Source: Elusimicrobiota bacterium
GTDB taxonomy: Bacteria; Elusimicrobiota; Elusimicrobia; UBA1565; UBA9628
Reading direction: 5' to 3'
Length of the DNA: 7,154 nucleotides
Assembly (NCBI GenBank): GCA_028865585.1
Contig: JAGWJU010000060.1
Coordinates: 1 to 7,154 of the forward strand
Part shown: in pieces, positions 1 through 7,154 of the stretch
Position numbering within the stretch: the first letter of the stretch is position 1
How the letters are laid out: every line of letters begins with the position of its first letter
The notes under the pieces: model-generated
What the model saw: only the letters and a program-made list of their open reading frames with translations
The model's database searches: none
Told to the model about the DNA's origin: nothing
Program-made: the position numbers and the translations under genes

Positions 1-2
1 GG

Positions 3-44
3 GGCGGGGGCCTGGGCGGGGAAAAATTTGAGGACAAGCCATGA
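3..44 (+). CDS. C-terminal tail of an upstream gene (partial), possibly atpE
   Basis: An open frame enters from the left edge and ends at a TGA (42-44) that overlaps the atpF ATG (41-43) as ATGA. The visible tail reads GGGLGGEKFEDKP. The same 4-base overlap recurs at other junctions in this operon, which supports this being a real gene end. By the usual atpB-atpE-atpF order it should be atpE (c subunit), but the visible residues are glycine-rich and charged, not the hydrophobic end typical of c subunits. It could be a c subunit with an extra tail or an unrelated gene. Another frame also stops near here (TGA 29-31), so the assignment is tentative. Confidence 0.35.
   Translation, partial: GGGLGGEKFEDKP
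30..34 (+). promoter_or_regulatory. Ribosome binding site of atpF
   Basis: GAGGA lies 6 bases before the atpF ATG and inside the end of the upstream frame. It supports the ATG at 41 as the start. Confidence 0.7.
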
Positions 45-550
45 ACAAGCTTCTGACTCCTGAACCCGGGATCCTGATTTGGACCATCGTCACTTTTCTG
101 GCGCTGGTCGCGCTTTTAAAGAAATTCGCCTGGGGCCCTCTGCTGGCCATCATCGACGAGCGCGAAAAACACCTTAAGAGCGAGCGCGAGGCGGCGGAAA
201 GCGCCCGCGCCGAGGCCGAGCGCCTGAAAAAGGAAATCGAGTCCCAAATGGCCGGGCTGCAGGCGGCCGGGCGCGAGCTCATCGACAAGGCGCGCGGGCA
301 CGCCGAGGCGCTCAGCGCGCAAATCAAGACCGCGGCCGAGGAAGAGGCGCGCAAGATCAAGGATAAAACCGCGGCCGAGCTCGCGGCCGAGAAGGAGCGC
401 CTTTCGGCCGGGCTGCGCAAGGAAGTCGCGGGGCTTTCCGTGCTCGCGGCGGAAAAACTGCTGCGCCGCTCGGTGGACGACGGCGTGCGCAAGACCGTGC
501 TCGACTCGTTTTTCAAGGATTTGGAGAACAAGGAGTCCGCGCGCAACTAA
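41..550 (+). CDS. atpF: F-type ATP synthase subunit b (Fo peripheral stalk)
   Basis: Subunit b anchors the peripheral stalk: an N-terminal membrane helix sits beside the a subunit, and a long helix dimerises and holds F1 static through delta. The 169-residue protein has one hydrophobic segment at about residues 10-27, preceded by the family-typical P-x-PG-x3-W pattern. The KFAWGP turn and a DER motif (about 28-41) follow. Residues about 40-140 are a charged Ala/Glu/Lys/Arg-rich coiled coil, and a short C-terminal region (about 140-165) should contact delta. The length is normal. The ATG at 41 has a good Shine-Dalgarno and places the membrane helix at the very N-terminus as expected. Only one b-type gene is visible, as in organisms using a b homodimer, though a b' gene upstream cannot be excluded. 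The stop codon lies in the loop of a predicted hairpin before atpH. Confidence 0.95.
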   Translation: MNKLLTPEPGILIWTIVTFLALVALLKKFAWGPLLAIIDEREKHLKSEREAAESARAEAERLKKEIESQMAGLQAAGRELIDKARGHAEALSAQIKTAAEEEARKIKDKTAAELAAEKERLSAGLRKEVAGLSVLAAEKLLRRSVDDGVRKTVLDSFFKDLENKESARN

Positions 551-559
551 AGCGCGGAT
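535..559 (+). other. Predicted RNA hairpin at the atpF/atpH junction
   Basis: TCCGCGC (536-542) pairs perfectly with GCGCGGA (552-558), and G535 with T559 adds a wobble pair. The 9-base loop contains the atpF stop codon (548-550). No T-run follows, so it is not an intrinsic terminator. The only SD-like bases before atpH (GGA, 556-558) lie in the 3' arm. A ribosome finishing atpF would open the stem, which suggests translational coupling. This is inference; GC-rich DNA forms such stems readily. Confidence 0.4.
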
Positions 560-568
560 CCGGGCGAC

Positions 569-1094
569 ATGAACTCCTCCGATCGGATGCTCGCGGGCCG
601 CTACGGCAAGGCCCTGTTCCTGGCGGCCAAGGCCGCGGGCCAGGACGCGCGCGCGGTGGAGGACCTCTCGGCCGCGCAAGACGGCCTGCGGGAGTTTTTG
701 CCGCTCCTAAAGAACCCGCAGGTGGGCGCCGCGGAAAAAAAGGCGCTGGTGGATCGGCGCCTTTCCAAAACCGTCTCGCCGCTGTCGCGCAAATTTTTAA
801 AGCTGCTCATCGACAAGAAGCGCTTCGACCTTTTGCCCGCGATCCGGGGGAAGCTGGGCCGGCTCTGGGACGAGGCGAACAAGCGCGGCCGCGCCAAAGT
901 CTGGGCGGCGCAGGCGCTTTCCGCCGAGCAGGAGAAAGCGCTTAAGGCGCGCCTGGAGAAATTTTTCGGCCGGACCGTCGAGATGGAAATCAAACAGGAC
1001 CCGGAGATCATCGGGGGGCTCGTCGTGCGCCTCGGCGACTGGGTCCTGGATTCAAGCCTGCGCGGACAGCTGCGCAGCTTAGGGGAGACTTTAA

Positions 1095-1105
<11 letters not shown>
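569..1105 (+). CDS. atpH: F-type ATP synthase subunit delta (OSCP-like stator)
   Basis: Delta caps the top of the alpha3beta3 hexamer and connects it to the b-subunit stalk, preventing F1 from turning with the rotor. The 178-residue length is typical. The N-terminal helical domain opens with the family pattern RYGKALF (11-17), and LKNPQV (47-52) with the helical stretch after it (about 74-95) is also typical. The C-terminal domain carries the conserved segment around 147-171: IIGG, then RLGD, then LDSSLRGQL. The gene starts 18 bases after atpF. The ATG at 569 has only a weak SD-like sequence; an in-frame ATG at 587 (Met7) is possible and would still leave the RYGKALF region intact. The 3' end overlaps atpA by 11 bases, and this end contains the atpA ribosome binding site. 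Confidence 0.95.
1054..1080 (+). other. Predicted RNA hairpin directly before the atpA ribosome binding site
   Basis: CTGCGC (1058-1063) pairs with GCGCAG (1072-1077), and AAG (1054-1056) pairs with CTT (1078-1080), leaving C1057 bulged. The loop is 8 bases. The stem ends one base before the SD of atpA. It lies within the atpH coding region, so part of the pattern may reflect codon choice. A role in presenting the SD or protecting the mRNA is inference. Confidence 0.35.
1081..1087 (+). promoter_or_regulatory. Ribosome binding site of atpA inside atpH
   Basis: AGGGGAG sits 7 bases before the atpA ATG, within the last codons of atpH. It is one of the strongest SD sequences in the window, fitting the need for three alpha per delta. 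It fixes the atpA start at 1095 despite the 11-base overlap. Confidence 0.7.
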
Positions 1106-2617
<1,512 letters not shown>

Positions 2618-2621
<4 letters not shown>

Positions 2622-3055
2622 AGCCGGCTCTTCTCGCGGCCGCGCTCGCGGTCCTTGCGCCCGCCGTCCGGGCGCAGGGATTGCCGCAGTCGCACGTGCT
2701 CAACTTCAACTGCCTGGAGGCCCTGGCCGCGGTCGGCGAATCGGACCTGGCCGGCATTTTTTCCTACGTTCCGGACAAGGACACCGCCGCCGCCTTCGCC
2801 GACCTGCTGGTGCACAGGCCCAAGGTTCTGCGCAAGTTCCTGGCCAAGGGCGAGGACGACGTGAAGCAGGTCGGGGGCGTCTCGCAGTGGGATCACGACG
2901 CGGCGTCCTACGCGCTTTCGATTTTCTCCCTGCCGCCCGCGGCGCTTGCGGCGCCCAAGCCGTCTTCGTCGCAATTAAAGCGCCTGAGGGCGCTCGTGGC
3001 CGCGCCGGTGCTGACCCTGGAAGAAATGACGGCCCGCCGGAGCATCAAGCGATGA
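2618..3055 (+). CDS. Small predicted secreted protein of unknown function
   Basis: I do not recognise a family. The 145-residue product begins with a clear signal peptide: a Lys, a hydrophobic Ala/Leu stretch (4-16), and a likely signal peptidase I site after VRA (17-19). That predicts a mature protein of about 126 residues outside the cytoplasm. The single Cys (32) is not in a lipobox. The mature part has a mixed region (about 28-100) with FSYVPD (48-53) and a basic patch around HRPKVLRKFLAK (66-77). A Pro/Ala/Ser-rich linker (about 105-119) leads to a basic helical tail ending RRSIKR. The GTG start overlaps the atpA stop as GTGA and puts the signal peptide exactly at the N-terminus, which supports it. 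The stop overlaps the next start as ATGA. Codon use resembles the neighbours, with no sign of recent transfer. Confidence 0.75.
3039..3042 (+). promoter_or_regulatory. Ribosome binding site of the hldD-like gene
   Basis: GGAG lies 9 bases before the ATG at 3052, inside the preceding gene. It supports that start over the in-frame ATG at 2887, which would add 55 unrelated residues before the Rossmann motif. Confidence 0.5.
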
Positions 3056-3987
3056 AGGGCCGCGTTCTCGTGACCGGCGCCGCGGGGTTCGTCGGCTCCA
3101 ACGTGTGCGGGGAGCTCTCCCGCCGAGGCCGGACCGTGGTCGGCCTGGATGATTTTTCCGTCGGGCACTTCAAGAATCTTGCGGGCTTTCAGGGCGACGT
3201 GGTGGCCGCCGACGTGGGAGACGCGGCGTACTGGGGCCCGCGCGTGGGCCCCGTCGAGGCGGTGTTCCATCAGGCCGCCATCACGGATACGACCGTGATG
3301 GACCAGCTGAAAATGATGCGGGTCAACGTCGAGGCCTTCCGCTCCCTTTTGGACTGGGCCGCCCGCAACAAGGTCCGGTCCGTGGTCTACGCCTCATCGG
3401 CCGGCGTTTACGGAGATTCTCCGGTGCCCATGCGCGAGAGCGCGGCGCCCAAGCCGCTCAACATCTACGCTTTCTCCAAGGCGACCATGGAGTCCGTCGC
3501 CGCCGATTTCCTGCGCCGAAACCCCGGGCTCAAGATGAACGTGGTCGGCCTGCGCTATTTCAACGTCTTCGGGCCCGGCGAGGGCTTCAAGGCCAAGGCC
3601 GCCAGCATGATCTGGCAGCTCTACCTGCAGATGAAAGCCGGCAAGCGCCCCCGCGTCTTTGAGTTCGGCGATCAGTACCGCGACTTCATCTACGTCAAGG
3701 ACGTGGTCGCGGCCAACGTTCTGGCCGAGAAGGCCAAGAGCGGCGCGTACAACGTCTGCACCGGGCGCAAGACCACCTTCAACCAGATTATCGCGGCCTT
3801 AAACGGCGTGCTGGGGACCGATTTCGAGCCGGAGTACTTCAAGAACCCCTACTCCTTCTACCAAAACGAGACTTTGGGCGATCCGGCGCTGGCGAAAAAA
3901 GCGCTCGGGTTCTCGGCCCAATTCACGGCGGAGGCCGCCATCCGGGATTATCTGCAGGGCCCGGCGGTCCCCGTAGGAGCCGCTTAA
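3052..3987 (+). CDS. hldD: ADP-L-glycero-D-manno-heptose 6-epimerase-like SDR enzyme
   Basis: This is an extended short-chain dehydrogenase/reductase sugar-nucleotide epimerase of 311 residues, the usual HldD size. HldD converts ADP-D-glycero- to ADP-L-glycero-D-manno-heptose in the cytoplasm, the last step in making the LPS inner-core heptose donor. Visible are the Rossmann motif TGAAGFVG (8-15), an acidic pair at the end of strand 2 (Asp33/34), YASSAGVYG (113-121), and the catalytic Tyr139-x3-Lys143. LRYFNVFGPGEG (167-178) is followed by Lys180, which aligns with the second catalytic base (Lys178) of E. coli HldD. FGDQYRDFIYVKDV (205-218) and a YQ-x-E-T segment near 270-274 also fit. These make HldD more likely than a GalE- or dTDP-glucose-dehydratase-type enzyme, but substrate is inferred. 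It overlaps the upstream gene as ATGA and ends one base before atpG, an unexpected place for an LPS gene. Confidence 0.8.
   Translation: MKGRVLVTGAAGFVGSNVCGELSRRGRTVVGLDDFSVGHFKNLAGFQGDVVAADVGDAAYWGPRVGPVEAVFHQAAITDTTVMDQLKMMRVNVEAFRSLLDWAARNKVRSVVYASSAGVYGDSPVPMRESAAPKPLNIYAFSKATMESVAADFLRRNPGLKMNVVGLRYFNVFGPGEGFKAKAASMIWQLYLQMKAGKRPRVFEFGDQYRDFIYVKDVVAANVLAEKAKSGAYNVCTGRKTTFNQIIAALNGVLGTDFEPEYFKNPYSFYQNETLGDPALAKKALGFSAQFTAEAAIRDYLQGPAVPVGAA
3975..3979 (+). promoter_or_regulatory. Ribosome binding site of atpG
   Basis: AGGAG lies 9 bases before the atpG ATG, within the last codons of the epimerase gene. Confidence 0.65.
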
Positions 3988-3988
3988 A

Positions 3989-4861
3989 ATGCCCTCGCTG
4001 CGCGAAATCCGCCGCAAGATCAAATCCGTCAAGTCGACGGAGCAAATCACTCGCGCCATGAAGATGGTGGCCGCGGCCCGCATGCGCCGCGCGCAGTCCT
4101 CCATTCTGGCGGCGCGGCCCTTTGCCCGCGGCATGGAGGAGCTGGCCTGGACGCTCTCCACGGGGGACAACGGCGGCGCTCTCTCCCATCCCTTTTTCCG
4201 CAAACCCGAAGGCGGCGCGCCGCTCCTGATTCTGGTGACCGCGGACAAGGGCCTGTGCGGATCGTTCAATTCCAATTTGTTCAAGGCGGCGCTGGAGTGG
4301 ATGAGAGCCCGCGGCGGAAAGGCGCGCGTGGCGGTGGCGGGCAAGAAGGGCCGCGATTTCCTGCACCGCCTGCGCGGCCGGGATGTCGAGGTGACCGCGG
4401 AGCTGGCCGGGATCTTCCCCAAGGTCCATTTTTCGCACGCGGAAATCCTGGGCGGCTCGGTCATCGCCGATTTCGAGGCGGGCCGCGCCGGCGAGGTGAG
4501 CGTCCTGTATAACGAGTTCAAGTCCGTGGCCCAGCAGAAGCTCACGCTGAAGACCCTTCTGCCCATTTCGCCAGCGCAGGACTTCGCGCCGAGCGCCCCG
4601 GCCGAGCGCGAGTTCGAACCCGGGCGCGCGGAGCTTCTGGACGCCCTCTTGCGGCGGTTCATCAAGGCCGAGATTTACCGCGTGCTTCTGGAGTCCCAGG
4701 CCGCGGAGCTGGCCGCGCGCATGAACGCGATGGACGCGGCCTCCAAGAACGCCGCGGAGTTGAAGGCCGACCTGAACCTCGATTTGAACCGGCAGCGCCA
4801 AGCGCTCATCACCAAGGAAATCGCCGAGCTGGTCGGCGGCGCCGAGGCGCTGGCGTCATAA
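3989..4861 (+). CDS. atpG: F-type ATP synthase subunit gamma (central rotor shaft)
   Basis: Gamma is the rotating shaft: its two terminal helices form a coiled coil inside alpha3beta3 and its globular part meets epsilon and the c-ring. The 290-residue length is normal. The N-terminal helix has the family pattern from LREIRRKIKSVKST (4-17) through ITRAMKMVAAARMRRA (20-35). The central domain has TADKGLCGSFN (84-94). The C-terminal helix carries ES-x-AAELAARMNAMDAA (235-251) and the gamma signature ITKEIAELVGGAEAL (274-288). Minor departures are Leu where His or Gln is common in the E-x-AAR part (Leu241), and LDLNRQRQ in place of the usual Y/F-N-K-x-RQ. The ATG is 1 base after the epimerase stop and has a strong SD. 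It is separated from atpA by two unrelated genes, although codon use and orientation match the rest of the operon. Confidence 0.97.
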   Translation: MPSLREIRRKIKSVKSTEQITRAMKMVAAARMRRAQSSILAARPFARGMEELAWTLSTGDNGGALSHPFFRKPEGGAPLLILVTADKGLCGSFNSNLFKAALEWMRARGGKARVAVAGKKGRDFLHRLRGRDVEVTAELAGIFPKVHFSHAEILGGSVIADFEAGRAGEVSVLYNEFKSVAQQKLTLKTLLPISPAQDFAPSAPAEREFEPGRAELLDALLRRFIKAEIYRVLLESQAAELAARMNAMDAASKNAAELKADLNLDLNRQRQALITKEIAELVGGAEALAS

Positions 4862-4889
4862 CGCAAGGAAAAAACGGAAAAAGACCGAG

Positions 4890-4958
4890 ATGACGGAACT
4901 GGAGTCGGCCAAGCCGGAAAAATTCATCGCCGCGGGCTTTCGGAAGCCGCGCGGTTAG
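4890..4958 (+). CDS. Possible 22-codon mini-ORF between atpG and atpD
   Basis: An ATG at 4890 opens a 22-codon frame closing with TAG at 4956-4958, 16 bases before atpD. The product would start MTELESAKPEKF and end GFRKPRG; no family is recognised and it has no membrane segment. Most third positions are G or C, like the real genes around it, and the purine-rich sequence upstream (4876-4889) could weakly bind ribosomes, but there is no clear SD. It might be a leader peptide, a remnant of a lost gene or chance. Its stop is placed so that terminating ribosomes would be close to the atpD start. Confidence 0.25.
   Translation: MTELESAKPEKFIAAGFRKPRG
4930..4954 (+). other. Predicted RNA hairpin upstream of atpD
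   Basis: CCGCG-GGCTT (4930-4939) pairs with AAGCC (4944-4948) and CGCGG (4950-4954), with G4949 bulged and a TCGG tetraloop (4940-4943). That is ten pairs, the strongest stem noticed in the window. It lies 9 bases before the atpD SD and has no T-run after it, so it does not look like an intrinsic terminator. By analogy with other polycistronic mRNAs it might be an RNA-processing or stabilising element that raises beta output relative to gamma; that role is inferred. Confidence 0.5.
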
Positions 4959-4963
4959 AACAC

Positions 4964-4969
4964 AGGAGA
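4964..4969 (+). promoter_or_regulatory. Ribosome binding site of atpD
   Basis: AGGAGA is 5 bases before the atpD ATG, an independent and strong SD not embedded in a preceding recognised gene. It suits the need for three beta per gamma. Confidence 0.7.
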
Positions 4970-4974
4970 CGGTC

Positions 4975-6405
<1,431 letters not shown>

Positions 6406-6406
6406 C

Positions 6407-6847
6407 ATGGCCAAGACCATCGCGGTCGAAATCGTCTCGCCCGAGCGCACTGTCTCGAAGGTCGAGGCCGAGTCCGTGGTGGTGCCCGCGTGGGACGGCG
6501 AGATGGGGATTCTGCCCGGTCACGAGCCCTACTTGGCTCAGCTGCGCCACGGCGAGGTGCGCCTCAAAACGCCCGCGGGCGTCTCGGCCTTCGCGGTGGC
6601 GGGGGGCTTCGCCGAGGTTTCGCCTGCGCGCGTGCGGCTTTTCGTCGAGACCGCGGAGATGGCCGCGGAAATAGACGAGGAAAAGGCGCGCCAGGCCGCG
6701 GAAAAGGCCAAGGCCGCCCTGGCCCGCAAGGACATCGATCCGGCGGAACTGGCGGGCGCCGAAGGCGCGATGCGCTGGGCCATGGCGCAGATGAAAGTCG
6801 CGCGGCGCCATCGCCACAGCCATGAGCGCGCGAGGCTTGGGGAATGA
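6407..6847 (+). CDS. atpC: F-type ATP synthase subunit epsilon
   Basis: Epsilon binds the foot of gamma on the c-ring and, through its mobile C-terminal helices, can inhibit ATP hydrolysis. The 146-residue protein has the N-terminal beta-sandwich (about 1-85) with VEIVSPERTV (7-16), the signature GEMGILPGHEPYLAQL (31-46) and AGGFAEVSPARVRLFVETAE (65-84). The C-terminal two-helix domain is present (about 88-133), Ala/Lys/Glu-rich, so this is a full-length form and not the shortened version of some anaerobes. The protein ends in a basic, His/Arg-rich tail (RRHRHSHERAR, 133-143), a little longer than usual. The ATG is 1 base after the atpD stop. The stop TGA overlaps the next gene as ATGA. Confidence 0.95.
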   Translation: MAKTIAVEIVSPERTVSKVEAESVVVPAWDGEMGILPGHEPYLAQLRHGEVRLKTPAGVSAFAVAGGFAEVSPARVRLFVETAEMAAEIDEEKARQAAEKAKAALARKDIDPAELAGAEGAMRWAMAQMKVARRHRHSHERARLGE

Positions 6848-7154
6848 GGGCGGTTCGCGTCCGGTTCCTCCTTTCCCTTCCGGCCCTTGTTTTCCTGGCT
6901 TCCGTTCCCGCGCTGGCCGCGCGCGCGCCGCGCCGGCATAAGGCGCGGGCCGCCGCCCAGTCCTTTAATTGGCTCGACCTCTACCAACTGTCTTCTTATA
7001 AGGAGGAGTGGACCGCGACCATCCGGGTGGACTCCCTCAAGACGGATCTGCCCAGGGTGCTGGCCGCGTTCAAAGAGCAGGGCGCCAGCCTTTCTTTTCC
7101 GCTTCAGAACTTCGCGTCGAGCAAAATCGCGCACACGCAGCAGCTGTCCTACCG
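6844..7154 (+). CDS. Predicted exported protein of unknown function, 5' part only
   Basis: An ATG overlapping the atpC stop as ATGA opens a frame that stays open to the window edge (103 codons). GAGG at 6832-6835 is a suitable SD, 8 bases away. The N-terminus is a signal peptide: basic MRAVRVRF, a hydrophobic core (8-24) and a likely cleavage site after ALA (23-25). A basic Arg/Ala stretch (27-37) follows. The visible mature part contains WLDLYQLSSYKEEW, then strand-like WTATIRVDSL, helix-like LPRVLAAFKEQGA and a Phe/Ser/Gln-rich segment. A strand-helix-Gly layout of this kind occurs in some periplasmic domains (for example DUF4349-like proteins), but the resemblance is loose and I do not assign a family. 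It is probably co-transcribed with the atp genes. Confidence 0.75.
   Translation, partial: MRAVRVRFLLSLPALVFLASVPALAARAPRRHKARAAAQSFNWLDLYQLSSYKEEWTATIRVDSLKTDLPRVLAAFKEQGASLSFPLQNFASSKIAHTQQLSY

Larger units (their letters stand above)
4862..4974 (+). other. atpG-atpD intergenic region
   Basis: This is the only gap over 20 bases between recognised genes. Its first part (4862-4890) is rich in A compared with the surrounding DNA. It then holds a possible 22-codon ORF (4890-4958), a hairpin overlapping the end of that ORF (4930-4954) and the atpD SD. No convincing sigma-70 type promoter or intrinsic terminator was seen. Confidence 0.7.

Noticed and set aside
2887..3051. N-terminal extension of the epimerase from an upstream in-frame ATG
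   Set aside because: The 55 extra residues do not resemble an SDR N-terminus and lie over the secreted-protein gene. The ATG at 3052 has an SD and puts the Rossmann motif at residue 8, as in the family.
3030..3062. CGGCCC and GGGCCG pairing around the hldD start
   Set aside because: Only six pairs with a 21-base loop; expected by chance at this base composition.
4930..4954. Hairpin read as a rho-independent terminator
   Set aside because: No T-run follows on the + strand, and on the - strand only a short T tract lies several bases away with no gene needing termination there.

Overview
The window is a GC-rich, densely packed bacterial operon read entirely on the + strand. It encodes most of an F-type (F1Fo) ATP synthase: b (atpF), delta (atpH), alpha (atpA), gamma (atpG), beta (atpD) and epsilon (atpC), in the canonical F-H-A-G-D-C order. 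The Fo a and c subunits (atpB, atpE) are not visible and presumably lie upstream of base 1.

Layout: 1-44 holds the last codons of an upstream gene that overlaps the atpF start by 4 bases. 41-2621 carries atpF, atpH and atpA. 2618-3987 is the unusual part. Between atpA and atpG, where these genes normally adjoin, sit a small predicted secreted protein of unknown function and an NAD(P)-dependent sugar-nucleotide epimerase that matches the heptose epimerase HldD (RfaD). Both are locked into the operon: GTGA overlap with atpA, ATGA overlap with each other, and a 1-base gap to atpG. 3989-4861 is atpG. 4862-4974 is the only sizeable gap, with an A-rich stretch, a possible 22-codon mini-ORF and a hairpin. 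4975-6847 is atpD and atpC. From 6844 to the end runs the start of another predicted exported protein, joined to atpC by an ATGA overlap and cut by the window edge.

The ATP synthase subunits keep their key motifs (Walker A and B, beta catalytic Glu, alpha arginine finger, gamma and epsilon signatures), so the enzyme looks functional. An HldD-like enzyme and two signal-peptide proteins point to a Gram-negative (diderm) bacterium with heptose-containing LPS. The exact lineage cannot be fixed from the sequence; an Elusimicrobiota- or deltaproteobacteria-like organism is a guess.

No tRNA, rRNA, CRISPR array, insertion sequence or rho-independent terminator was seen. The points most worth following are the two non-ATPase genes embedded in the F1 block, the mini-ORF and hairpin ahead of atpD, and GC-rich hairpins at several gene junctions that may set subunit stoichiometry.
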